From: Sediminicola sp035798135
GTDB taxonomy: Bacteria; Bacteroidota; Bacteroidia; Flavobacteriales; Flavobacteriaceae
Assembly (NCBI GenBank): GCA_035798135.1
Contig: JAPFBR010000003.1
Location: 186,001 to 250,000, forward strand
Direction of reading: 5' to 3'
DNA length: 64,000 nucleotides
Under the pieces are notes generated by a model. The model was not told the origin of the DNA. It worked only from the letters and a program-made list of their open reading frames with translations, and did not search any database. The position numbers and the translations under genes are program-made. The number at the start of each line of letters is the position of its first letter. The stretch's first letter is position 1. This document shows, piece after piece, positions 55,562-63,708 of this stretch.

Positions 55562-57409
55562 TTATATAAATTTTTTATCAATGTCGTTTTCTGTAATGGT
55601 AATATATATTGTTTTGTTGAATGGGCTGACCATAGATTCCTTACAGGCAAACAGATCGTTTACCAATGCCAACTGGGAATTTCTATCCAGTACCTCCCCT
55701 GTCTTTACCGCCAAGGTCTTGCACAAGGTTTTTGATAGGATATCGGTCTGTGAAAAACTATCCCCGGAAACGTCCTGCTGGTAATCTGCAATCAATTGAT
55801 CCAAAACCATTGCCACCTCACTTTCGGCCACCAACAATGGAACGCCTGTAATCTCCAGCACTTCCTTGTCCGTCTTTCCAAAACCAAACCCTATGGTGGC
55901 AAGACTTTCTTTAATCTCTTCTATAATCACCATATCCGAGCTGGAAAAGGATAAGGACAAAGGAAACAGTAATTGCTGACTCACGGCCTCTTTAATGGTA
56001 ATATTCTTTAAAAACTTCTCATAAAGTACGCGTTGGTGCGCCCTGCTTTGATCTATTACTATCATTCCAGAGATAATGGTAGTGACAATATACTTGCGTC
56101 TTAACTGAAACGTGGTGGTGGTTGTTTCCACCATTTCCTGATGACCGTCAAAAATGGAGCCCGTAATACTATCAGATTCAAAACTTACACTGGAGAAACT
56201 ATCTTCTTTTCCAAGTTTGGATTCCAAACCCACATACATACTTTCCCACCCTTGCGTTTTCTCTTTTGGGTAGGTATTTTTAAAGCCTTTGTGTACTTCG
56301 TCCTTAAATGGGTTGAATCCTGAGTCTACTACAACTTTGGGGAGTTCCGCAGTCCTATTCTTAAAGGCATAGGGTGTATCCAGATTGAGGTCCTGATCAA
56401 AATCGAGTGCTGGGGCAACATTAAACTGTCCCAAACTATGTTTTACAGCAGATCTCAACAACGCATACAAGGTATGCTCATCGTCAAATTTGATCTCCGT
56501 TTTTGTAGGGTGAATATTGATATCTATAGAAGCCGGATCCACTTCCAAATACAAAAAATATCCTGGGTGATTTTCAGATTTTATAAGTCCCTCGAACGCC
56601 GCTACCACAGCATGGTGGAGGTACGGACTTTTAATAAAGCGATTGTTGACAAAAAAGTACTGCTCTCCCCTACTTTTCTTGGCATATTCTGGTTTTCCAA
56701 TATAGCCCGATATGTTTACCACCTGTGTTTCTTCTGCTACAGGTACCAATTTTTCATTGGTCTTACTTCCAAAAATATTAACAATTCGTTGCCTATAATT
56801 ACTCTGGGGCAAATTGAACAATTCGCTCCCGTTATTGTAAAAATAGAAATGTATGGAAGGATGTGCCAGAGCGACCCTATGAAACTCATCGGTGATATGT
56901 CTGAGCTCTACACTATTGGATTTTAAGAAATTTCTTCTGGCCGGAATATTAAAAAAAAGGTTTTTTACAGCTATGGAGGTGCCTTTAGGGGTTACTATCA
57001 CTTCCTGAGCCGATATCCTACTACCTTCTATCTTAATATGGGTACCTACTTCCGAATTGGAAGGTTTAGTTTGCAGTTCTACATGGGCTATTGCGGCAAT
57101 TGATGCCAATGCCTCCCCCCTGAATCCTTTGGTATTTAAATTGAAGAGATCCTCAGCGCATTGTATTTTGGAGGTAGCGTGCCTTTCGAAACTTAGTCGG
57201 GCATCCGTATCACTCATTCCAGCCCCATCGTCCACTACTTGGATCAGGACCTTTCCGCCTTCTTTAACAATAAGCTTTATGGATGCGGCTCCGGCGTCTA
57301 TGGCATTTTCCATCAACTCCTTAACAACTGAGGCAGGTCTTTGGACCACTTCACCAGCTGCAATTTGATTGGCAACATGATCCGGTAAGAGTTTAATGAT
57401 ATCCGCCAT
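55562..57409 (-). CDS. mutL: DNA mismatch repair protein MutL
   Basis: A 615-residue protein. The N-terminal GHKL ATPase (1-330) has NQIAAGEVVQRPASVVKELM, ENAIDAGA, VDDGAGM, TKGFRGEALASI and NIHPTKTEIKF. The C-terminal dimerisation domain (about 430-615) carries IDQSRAHQRVLYE where nuclease-active MutL proteins have DQHAxxE...E, and it lacks the CPHGRP-type end motif, so nuclease activity looks doubtful. Its ATG overlaps the stop of the small membrane protein (TAATG). Confidence 0.96.
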   Translation of the reverse strand: MADIIKLLPDHVANQIAAGEVVQRPASVVKELMENAIDAGAASIKLIVKEGGKVLIQVVDDGAGMSDTDARLSFERHATSKIQCAEDLFNLNTKGFRGEALASIAAIAHVELQTKPSNSEVGTHIKIEGSRISAQEVIVTPKGTSIAVKNLFFNIPARRNFLKSNSVELRHITDEFHRVALAHPSIHFYFYNNGSELFNLPQSNYRQRIVNIFGSKTNEKLVPVAEETQVVNISGYIGKPEYAKKSRGEQYFFVNNRFIKSPYLHHAVVAAFEGLIKSENHPGYFLYLEVDPASIDINIHPTKTEIKFDDEHTLYALLRSAVKHSLGQFNVAPALDFDQDLNLDTPYAFKNRTAELPKVVVDSGFNPFKDEVHKGFKNTYPKEKTQGWESMYVGLESKLGKEDSFSSVSFESDSITGSIFDGHQEMVETTTTTFQLRRKYIVTTIISGMIVIDQSRAHQRVLYEKFLKNITIKEAVSQQLLFPLSLSFSSSDMVIIEEIKESLATIGFGFGKTDKEVLEITGVPLLVAESEVAMVLDQLIADYQQDVSGDSFSQTDILSKTLCKTLAVKTGEVLDRNSQLALVNDLFACKESMVSPFNKTIYITITENDIDKKFI

Positions 57410-57702
57410 TAAATAAACATGTCTATTTTACCATATTTTACCGCCGCATAGGCAAATATCAAAAGAAAGATGAGGATGACGATAAAACGAAGCCTTCTGT
57501 TTCGATCACTCTGAACACTTTTCACCGTTCTCCAATCTTCCCTAAAACTTTTTTTTCTGTAGCCCGAGAAATATTCCTGGTCCGGTTTTGCTTCTTTGGA
57601 TTTCCTTAATTTTTCCAAACGTTCCTTGCGCTCGTTATAATAGCGAGGTGAATAGTTATAGGATTTATTCCTACTTAATTTAAAAAGCGAAGGGAGTCTC
57701 AT
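57409..57702 (-). CDS. Small basic membrane protein next to ribH
   Basis: A 97-residue protein of unknown function, starting at the ATG at 57702; the frame can be extended to a TTG at 57723. It has a very basic N-terminal two-thirds (YYNERKERLEKLRKSKEAK, RKKSFREDWRTVKSVQSDRN) and one C-terminal membrane helix (about 75-93). Homologues beside ribH in flavobacteria are often labelled riboflavin synthase subunit beta, but nothing in the sequence resembles that enzyme, so I treat the name as a transfer error. It overlaps mutL by one base. Confidence 0.82.
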   Translation of the reverse strand: MRLPSLFKLSRNKSYNYSPRYYNERKERLEKLRKSKEAKPDQEYFSGYRKKSFREDWRTVKSVQSDRNRRLRFIVILIFLLIFAYAAVKYGKIDMFI

Positions 57703-57828
57703 ATTTATCTTTACTATCTTCAAAAGTACTGAAAATAGGGCAAAATGGTAGAATGAAGATGCTAAAAATTGTTAACAACCTAGAAGGCTTGAATCAGAGT
57801 GATTTGTTGTAGAAATGGGATGCTAACA

Positions 57829-57852
57829 CTTAATTTATCTAGATAAATTAAG
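57829..57852. repeat. 24-bp perfect palindrome between ribH and the small membrane protein gene
   Basis: Two arms of 12 bases (CTTAATTTATCT and its exact complement) meet without a loop. It lies 33 bases past the ribH stop, with no adjacent T run on either side, so it is not a standard terminator. It might be a dimeric regulator site for the mutL run or an mRNA-stabilising hairpin. Confidence 0.6.
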
Positions 57853-57885
57853 CAACGTATATCACCAGACAACAATTTCGAAGAT

Positions 57886-58368
57886 TTAGTTGCCCAAGGC
57901 AGCCATCTTAATGGCCGCAATGGCCGCCTCGGAACCTTTGTTGCCATGAACTCCCCCACTGCGATCAATGGCTTGTTGCAGGTTGTTATCGGTCAACACA
58001 CAAAAGATAACCGGGGTATCCGTAATTACATTTAGGTCCTTTATCCCTTGTGCTGTGGCACTGCAAACAAAATCGAAATGTTTGGTCTCCCCTTGGATCA
58101 CGCTCCCAATGGCGATAACGGCATCCACATTTTGGGTAGTGATTATTTTTTTGCTTCCGAAAATCAATTCAAAACTTCCGGGAACGTTCCAACGAACGAT
58201 ATTTTCCTTGGTTGCCCCACAATCCAACAATGCTTCCATGGCACCATTGAACAAACCTTCCGTTATTTCTGAATTCCATTCTGAAACAACAATCCCAAAC
58301 CGAAAATTTTTCGCGTTTGGGATTGTTGCTTTATCGTATTCCGATAAATTCTTGTTAGCCGTGGCCAT
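57886..58368 (-). CDS. ribH: 6,7-dimethyl-8-ribityllumazine synthase
   Basis: A 160-residue cytoplasmic enzyme condensing 5-amino-6-ribitylaminouracil with 3,4-dihydroxy-2-butanone 4-phosphate, the penultimate step to riboflavin. Family motifs are VVSEWNSEITEGL, WNVPGSFELIF, IAIGSVIQGETKHFDFVC with the catalytic His, and NNLQQAIDRSGGVHGNKG. It follows the TPR membrane protein gene after three bases on the same strand. Confidence 0.97.
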   Translation of the reverse strand: MATANKNLSEYDKATIPNAKNFRFGIVVSEWNSEITEGLFNGAMEALLDCGATKENIVRWNVPGSFELIFGSKKIITTQNVDAVIAIGSVIQGETKHFDFVCSATAQGIKDLNVITDTPVIFCVLTDNNLQQAIDRSGGVHGNKGSEAAIAAIKMAALGN

Positions 58369-58371
58369 TAT

Positions 58372-59136
58372 TTATTGTTTTTGGGACTTTCCGATAAAAA
58401 CATCTATCGTTCTAGCTTCATCGGAAGCAGCGTAATCATCCTTAATTCTTTGGAAGTATTCCAACGCCTTGTCATTCTTATTTAATTCCAAAGCAGTAAT
58501 ACCTGCCTTGTACAAAAATTTAGGGGCTGTAAAGCCATTGTCACTATGGGCTACAGCTTTCTCGTAATAAGAAAGTGCATCTTCAGGTTGGTTCAGTTGC
58601 ATAAATGCATCACCAAGACCTCCTTTGGCAAGTGCACCCAAGATAGCATCATCAGAAGAGAAATCTTCCAAATGATTGATGGCCTCTTGGTAATTTTGCA
58701 TGTTTAAATAAGCCATTCCTGCTGAATAATTTGCAACATTGGCGGCCTTTGTACCATTGTATTCTTTGATAATATCCAAGAATCCGTATTTCCCTTCTGC
58801 TCCATTGAGCGAAAGGGCAAACAATGAATCACGTTCAGTGGCGCTGTTCAATGCTTGATCGAAATATTGCTGTGGATAGTACATTTCATTATCTGCACTG
58901 GCTTCTTTTGGTTTCAAAACAAATTGGTTGTAGGCCAAATATCCCAAAACGGCTACTGCAATCACACCAATAACACCTAGAATGTAGTTTTGGTTGCGCG
59001 AAACCCACTCTTCAGTTTTGGAAGCACTTTCGTCCAGAGTACTAAAAACTTCCGCTGTTGTACTGTTCTTCTCATCCAATTCATTCTCTTCAGCTTTGTT
59101 CTTTGGTTTGTAACCTCTCTTATTGTATGTTGCCAT
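58372..59136 (-). CDS. Membrane-anchored TPR protein (YfgM-like)
   Basis: A 254-residue protein with a charged cytoplasmic N-terminus, one membrane helix (about 51-69), and a periplasmic TPR domain (about 95-245; NYSAGMAYLNMQNYQEAINH, GDAFMQLNQPEDALSYYEKA, AGITALELNKNDKALEYFQR). The layout resembles YfgM-like ancillary proteins of the secretion and outer-membrane assembly machinery. It is divergent from recF and lies three bases before ribH. A TATTTTTG box precedes its ATG by about 25 bases. Confidence 0.87.
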   Translation of the reverse strand: MATYNKRGYKPKNKAEENELDEKNSTTAEVFSTLDESASKTEEWVSRNQNYILGVIGVIAVAVLGYLAYNQFVLKPKEASADNEMYYPQQYFDQALNSATERDSLFALSLNGAEGKYGFLDIIKEYNGTKAANVANYSAGMAYLNMQNYQEAINHLEDFSSDDAILGALAKGGLGDAFMQLNQPEDALSYYEKAVAHSDNGFTAPKFLYKAGITALELNKNDKALEYFQRIKDDYAASDEARTIDVFIGKSQKQ

Positions 59137-59260
59137 TTTTAAATTTATTGATCGCGCAAAAATAAAGTTTTTATTGAAATCCGAAAGGTTATTTATTCGT
59201 TATTTTTCGATAATTTGCACGATACTTAGCTATTGAAAAATAAAATTGTCACTCCGCGGA

Positions 59261-60340
59261 ATGTTTCTGAAAAAATTAGCACTTATAAATTACAAGAATT
59301 TCAGCTCCCAAAACTTTGAATTTGACCATAAAATAAATTGTTTTGTAGGCCCCAATGGAATCGGTAAGACCAATATTTTGGACGCCATTTACCACCTGTC
59401 ATTCAGCAAGAGCTACTTTAATCCGATAGCAACCCAAAATATAAAACACGGAGAGGATTTTTTTGTCATTGACGGGGAATATGAAAAGAACGACAGGGAA
59501 GAAAAAATCATCTGTAGCTTAAAAAAGGGCATGAAAAAAGTGGTAAAACACAATGGTAAGGCCTACGACAAACTATCGGACCATATTGGCTTTCTTCCAT
59601 TGGTCATCATTTCGCCGGCAGATCGGGATCTTATCATTGAAGGCAGTGATACCCGTAGGAAGTTTATGGATGGGGTCATTTCCCAATCGGACAAGAATTA
59701 CCTATCCTCATTGATAAACTACAATAAGGTGCTGGCACAACGGAACTCCCTTTTGAAGTACTTTGCCGCCAACCATACTTTTGACCGCACCACCCTTGCT
59801 GTCTACAACGAGCAATTGAATGTGTATGGTACCGAAATCCACAACAAGAGGGTGGCATTCCTTGAAGTCTTCATTCCTATTTTCAGGGAACAGTACGAAG
59901 TTATTTCCGGGGGCAAGGAACTGGTACACATCCACTATGACAGCAAATTAGTGGAAGAAGACCTCCTTGCATTATTGGAGGGCAGCCTAGATAAGGATAG
60001 AGCCCTGCAATATACCTCCGTTGGTATCCACAAGGACGACCTCAACTTGGAAATTGAGGGGTATCCTATTAAAAAATTTGGCTCTCAGGGACAACAGAAA
60101 TCTTTTCTGATCGCATTAAAATTGGCGCAGTTCAATTTTATAAAAAACCAGGCTAAAACTACCCCAATTTTACTTTTGGATGACATCTTTGACAAACTGG
60201 ATGAAAATAGGGTCGCACATATTGTCACCTTGGTAGATGATGATTATTTTGGCCAAATATTTATCAGTGATACCCACGCCGACCGGACGGAAGAAATTGT
60301 AAAAACAATTCATAAGTCCTATAAAATTTTTAAATTGTAG
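59261..60340 (+). CDS. recF: DNA replication and repair protein RecF
   Basis: A 359-residue SMC-like ATPase that loads RecA at gaps. The Walker A motif GPNGIGKT is at 30-37. [18 protein letters not shown] is the signature region, and [15 protein letters not shown] is Walker B with the D loop. The ATG at 59261 gives the standard [14 protein letters not shown] start; an upstream TTG (59246) would add five residues. The lipoprotein gene starts one base after its stop. It is divergent from the TPR gene. Confidence 0.95.
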   Translation: MFLKKLALINYKNFSSQNFEFDHKINCFVGPNGIGKTNILDAIYHLSFSKSYFNPIATQNIKHGEDFFVIDGEYEKNDREEKIICSLKKGMKKVVKHNGKAYDKLSDHIGFLPLVIISPADRDLIIEGSDTRRKFMDGVISQSDKNYLSSLINYNKVLAQRNSLLKYFAANHTFDRTTLAVYNEQLNVYGTEIHNKRVAFLEVFIPIFREQYEVISGGKELVHIHYDSKLVEEDLLALLEGSLDKDRALQYTSVGIHKDDLNLEIEGYPIKKFGSQGQQKSFLIALKLAQFNFIKNQAKTTPILLLDDIFDKLDENRVAHIVTLVDDDYFGQIFISDTHADRTEEIVKTIHKSYKIFKL

Positions 60341-60341
60341 C

Positions 60342-60761
60342 ATGAGAACAATCCTGTTCATTTTCGCTTTTATATGCCTCTTAGGCTGTCAGCGGGCCAT
60401 TTCCGAAAGTGATCTCACCAAATTAAACGGGTATTGGGAAATCAGTAAGGTGGAGTTTCCGGACGGCACTACAAAAGAATACAAAGCCAACACCACAATA
60501 GATTTTATCAAAATGGCAGGTTTAAAAGGTATTCGAAAAAAAGTACAACCTTCTTTGGAGGGCACATATTTTGCAAATGATGATGCGGAATCATTTTTGA
60601 TCATGCAAAAAGGGGACGCCTATGAAATGGTATATAAAAATAACTTCAGTGAGTGGAGCGAACTACTGACGGCCCTATCTAAAAACACCTTTTCGGTAAT
60701 CAATGAGGAAGGGGTCATCTATCACTACAAGAGGTACGAACCTATTAACATTAACGAATAA
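60342..60761 (+). CDS. Small lipocalin-like lipoprotein of unknown function
   Basis: A 139-residue lipoprotein (lipobox CLLGC, Cys16). The mature part opens LNGYWEISKVEFPDG, the GxW-type start of lipocalin-like domains, and alternates short beta strands to the end. It is often found between recF and a DUF721 gene in this group and may bind a small hydrophobic ligand; no function is known to me. Its stop overlaps the next ATG (TAATG). Confidence 0.85.
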   Translation: MRTILFIFAFICLLGCQRAISESDLTKLNGYWEISKVEFPDGTTKEYKANTTIDFIKMAGLKGIRKKVQPSLEGTYFANDDAESFLIMQKGDAYEMVYKNNFSEWSELLTALSKNTFSVINEEGVIYHYKRYEPININE

Positions 60762-61057
60762 TGGCCAAAAGAAAGAACGACAATATCCCATTAAGTGAAG
60801 CTTTGCATGAATTCATCAAGGTGAACAAATTGCAGGACGGCATGGATAAGGTCAATGTTCGGGAGGCGTGGGCCAATCTAATGGGCAACGGTGTAAACAA
60901 TTATACCACTGCGATCGAATTAAGAAACGAGACCCTTTTTGTTTCCCTTACCTCATCGGTCCTGCGAGAAGAATTGAGTCATGGAAAATCAAAAATAATT
61001 ACCATGATAAATGAAGAACTGGGCAAGGAATTGGTAAAAAAATTGGTCTTGCGCTAA
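60761..61057 (+). CDS. DUF721 (DciA-like) protein
   Basis: A 98-residue protein of the DUF721 family: PLSEALHEFIKVNKLQDGMD, VREAWANLMGNGVNNYTTAI, LRNETLFVSLTSSVLREELS. Related DciA proteins help load the replicative helicase, so its place after recF fits a DNA replication role, but this short form is not itself characterised as far as I know. A two-way terminator follows. Confidence 0.87.
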   Translation: MAKRKNDNIPLSEALHEFIKVNKLQDGMDKVNVREAWANLMGNGVNNYTTAIELRNETLFVSLTSSVLREELSHGKSKIITMINEELGKELVKKLVLR

Positions 61058-61058
61058 T

Positions 61059-61093
61059 AAAAAAAGCCTACAAGAAATTCCTGCAGGCCCTTT
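61059..61093. terminator. Two-way terminator between the DUF721 gene and ndk
   Basis: An inverted repeat at 61066-61088 (GCCTACAAGAA against TTCCTGCAGGC, with two G-U pairs possible) has an A run on its left and a T-rich stretch on its right. It lies between two convergent genes and can serve both. Confidence 0.85.
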
Positions 61094-61111
61094 GTTTATT
61101 ATAATGATGTA

Positions 61112-61531
61112 TTAGTAGATTTCTCTTCCCGCAAAATGAAAGGCACCTTCTAAAGCTGCATTTTCATCGCTATCCGAACCATGAACTGCATTCTCTCCTA
61201 TTGAAGTTGCAAACAATTTACGAATAGTCCCCTCTGCTGCATCAGATGGATTTGTAGCACCAATAAGTGCCCTAAAATCTTCCACTGCATTTTCTTTTTC
61301 CAAAATAGCAGCTACAATTGGTCCTCTGGTCATAAACTCTACCAATTCCCCAAAAAATGGACGCTCTCTATGAACGCCATAAAATTCTTGTGCATCCCTT
61401 AAACTCAACTGCGTATATTTCATTGCAGAAATTTTAAAACCTGCAGAAGTAATTTTTTCCAAAATCGCACCAATATGTCCATTTTCAACCGCATCGGGCT
61501 TTATCATGGTAAATGTTCTGTTTGTAATCAT
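61112..61531 (-). CDS. ndk: Nucleoside-diphosphate kinase
   Basis: A 139-residue enzyme transferring the gamma phosphate from ATP to nucleoside diphosphates. It has [20 protein letters not shown] at the start and the active-site His117 in [12 protein letters not shown]. The substrate-binding segment is [16 protein letters not shown]. It is a single gene with a well-formed promoter and a terminator. Confidence 0.97.
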   Translation of the reverse strand: MITNRTFTMIKPDAVENGHIGAILEKITSAGFKISAMKYTQLSLRDAQEFYGVHRERPFFGELVEFMTRGPIVAAILEKENAVEDFRALIGATNPSDAAEGTIRKLFATSIGENAVHGSDSDENAALEGAFHFAGREIY

Positions 61532-61549
61532 CTCTTGTTAAATTTTGCG

Positions 61550-61579
61550 CAAAAATACGCTTTATTCATTAACCCGCAA
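61550..61579 (-). promoter_or_regulatory. Promoter of ndk
   Basis: The minus strand carries TTG (61577-61579), exactly 19 bases, then TATTTTTG (61550-61557), matching the Bacteroidota promoter consensus. The -7 box ends 18 bases before the ndk ATG, which predicts a short leader. Confidence 0.85.
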
Positions 61580-61582
61580 GTC

Positions 61583-62611
61583 TTAATAGTTTTGTTCCAG
61601 TTCTCCCAACAATACACCATGGTCCCCAACCATCCTGAAGCGCACCTTTTTTTGGGTAAAATCGAAACTTAAAAGTCCAAAACTTTTTTTGGTGACAACC
61701 GTTCCTACTCTAAACGGATTAGGCTCTCCTGAAAAACTTGAATATACATGGGTAAGGCCGCTACTGGTGAAATCTATTAAGGGATAAGTTAGTCCATCCA
61801 CCTTGGTCCTTGAAAATTCCGAAATGTGTCTATCTCCACTTAGTAGGACTACTCCTTTTGCCTTAGAAGAGGCTATCAGACTTTTCAATCGGTCTACTTC
61901 ATGCGGAAAATTTCCCCAGCATTCAAAGCCGTGTTCATTGGATAAAAACTGAATACTACTGACGATGATATTGAAATCGGCCTTGGAAAAATTCAATTCA
62001 TCTTGCAACCAAGTCCATTGTTCCGATCCTAGAACTGTTCCTTGGCCATAAACATTTGGTTTGTGCCTCTTTTTTGTAACCTTATCGGGAGTCAGGGCAG
62101 TTCTAAAATATCTAGTATCCAGGACTATTATCTTAACACTTCCTACTGGAAAAGTATAATCATGGGATGAATAAACCCCTTCTCTTGTTCTTCTGGGACT
62201 ATTTATAGGGACGTCCATAAAATCCAAAAACTCCTGCTGACTCCATTTTTTACCTTTGAATTCCACTCCCCCATCATTTAAACCATAGTCGTGATCATCC
62301 CAGGTACCAATAACAGGTATTGTCGTTTTTAATAGGGCATAACCTGCAACCTTATTCTGCTCCCTATACATTTCCATTAACTTTTTCCTATTGTCCGTGT
62401 CTGCATAAATTATATCTCCACCCCAGATCCACACATCGGGCTTTGACGAAACTATATCATCCCATAAAGGATTATTCAAACTACTCTTGTTGCAGGAACC
62501 AAAGGCAATGGTGAAATCGGACTCCGTTTGCTGAACCAAACTATTTGTAGTTGCTGATTTACAACCCGTATATAGTAAGAGTAATATGAAATAAAATGGT
62601 ATTTTCTCCAT
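61583..62611 (-). CDS. PhoD-like phosphatase lipoprotein
   Basis: A 342-residue lipoprotein (lipobox LYTGC, Cys17) starting at ATG 62611; the frame can be extended to a TTG at 62638. The metallophosphatase motifs of the PhoD family are FTIAFGSCNKSSLNN, WIWGGDIIYADTD, VIGTWDDHDYGLNDGG, LDTRYFR and LLSGDRHISEFSR, giving the metal-binding Asp, Asn and His residues. It would release phosphate from organic phosphates outside the inner membrane. It is divergent from nrnA. Confidence 0.92.
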   Translation of the reverse strand: MEKIPFYFILLLLYTGCKSATTNSLVQQTESDFTIAFGSCNKSSLNNPLWDDIVSSKPDVWIWGGDIIYADTDNRKKLMEMYREQNKVAGYALLKTTIPVIGTWDDHDYGLNDGGVEFKGKKWSQQEFLDFMDVPINSPRRTREGVYSSHDYTFPVGSVKIIVLDTRYFRTALTPDKVTKKRHKPNVYGQGTVLGSEQWTWLQDELNFSKADFNIIVSSIQFLSNEHGFECWGNFPHEVDRLKSLIASSKAKGVVLLSGDRHISEFSRTKVDGLTYPLIDFTSSGLTHVYSSFSGEPNPFRVGTVVTKKSFGLLSFDFTQKKVRFRMVGDHGVLLGELEQNY

Positions 62612-62678
62612 GTAATAGTGTTTTAAATGAATGCTCAAAAATAAGGCTTTTAAGAATAAGGTCTATATGATAAAATTG

Positions 62679-62686
62679 TATCTTTG
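62679..62686 (+). promoter_or_regulatory. -7 box (TATCTTTG) of nrnA
   Basis: TATCTTTG fits TAnnTTTG and ends only five bases before the nrnA ATG at 62692. If used at the normal spacing, transcription would start at or next to the start codon, giving a nearly leaderless mRNA. No TTG is present at the standard -33 place. Confidence 0.55.
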
Positions 62687-62691
62687 CGCCC

Positions 62692-63708
62692 ATGAATTTG
62701 AAGGAAATAAAAGCTACAGAGGCATTACTCTCTACGCCGCAAAAAATAGTTATAGTACCACACAAAAACCCTGATGGGGATGCCATCGGTTCAACTTTAG
62801 GTCTTTACCACTACCTAAAAAATAGAGGTCAGGAAGCTACGGTGATTTCTCCTAATGATTATCCCAAGTTTTTAAAATGGATGCCCGGTAATGAACATAT
62901 TGTAAATTTTGAAAAAGATTCGCATCATGCCAAGCAACTCATCAAAGAAGCAACAATAATATTCACATTGGATTTCAATCATTTGGGAAGAATAGACCAG
63001 ATGCAACCTCATTTGGAAGAAGCTACGGCTACTTTTGTAATGATTGACCATCATCAGGCCCCGGGTGATTATGCGGATATCACGTATTCCGATGTAAGCA
63101 TGAGCTCTACCTGTGAAATGGTATACAATTTTATAGAATTCTTGGGCCATAGGGATCAAATCAATGCCGATATCGCCAATTGCCTATATACAGGCATTAT
63201 GACGGATACAGGTTCTTTTAAGTTTCTCTCTACAACCAGTAGAACCCACAGGATCGCTGCCGACCTGATCGACAAAGGTGCCAACAACACCCAAATTCAC
63301 AATAAGGTTTTTGATACCAATACCCCCAGCCGTCTGCATCTTTTAGGTTGTGCGTTAAAAAATATGGTCATTTTGGAGGAGTATCATACGGTCTATATTA
63401 CACTGAGCCAGGAAGAGTTGGACAGTAATCAATATAAAAAAGGTGATACTGAAGGATTTGTCAATTATGGCCTAACCTTGGACAGCATTTGTTTTGCTGT
63501 AATTTTTATTGAAAACAAAGAGGATGGCATCGTAAAAATTTCCTTTAGGTCCGAAGGGAGTTTTTCTGTTAATGAATTTGCCAAAAAACATTTTCAAGGT
63601 GGTGGACATACCAATGCTGCTGGAGGGAAAAGCGATGTATCCTTAAATGATACCACAGCGTATTTTGTATCACTACTAGAAAACTATAAAGAACAATTGA
63701 ACGCATGA
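62692..63708 (+). CDS. nrnA: DHH-family nanoRNase / pAp phosphatase (NrnA-like)
   Basis: A 338-residue cytoplasmic enzyme of the DHH/DHHA1 family, which degrades oligoribonucleotides and 3'-phosphoadenosine 5'-phosphate. Motifs are VPHKNPDGDAIGSTLGLYHY (motif I), FTLDFNHLGRID, FVMIDHHQAPGDY (the DHH motif), YTGIMTDTGSFKF, and the C-terminal DHHA1 motif FQGGGHTNAAGG. Its stop overlaps the gldI start (ATGA). Confidence 0.93.
   Translation: MNLKEIKATEALLSTPQKIVIVPHKNPDGDAIGSTLGLYHYLKNRGQEATVISPNDYPKFLKWMPGNEHIVNFEKDSHHAKQLIKEATIIFTLDFNHLGRIDQMQPHLEEATATFVMIDHHQAPGDYADITYSDVSMSSTCEMVYNFIEFLGHRDQINADIANCLYTGIMTDTGSFKFLSTTSRTHRIAADLIDKGANNTQIHNKVFDTNTPSRLHLLGCALKNMVILEEYHTVYITLSQEELDSNQYKKGDTEGFVNYGLTLDSICFAVIFIENKEDGIVKISFRSEGSFSVNEFAKKHFQGGGHTNAAGGKSDVSLNDTTAYFVSLLENYKEQLNA

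Noticed and set aside
57409..57723. Riboflavin synthase beta subunit
   Set aside because: The protein is a basic single-pass membrane protein; the true lumazine synthase is the adjacent ribH.
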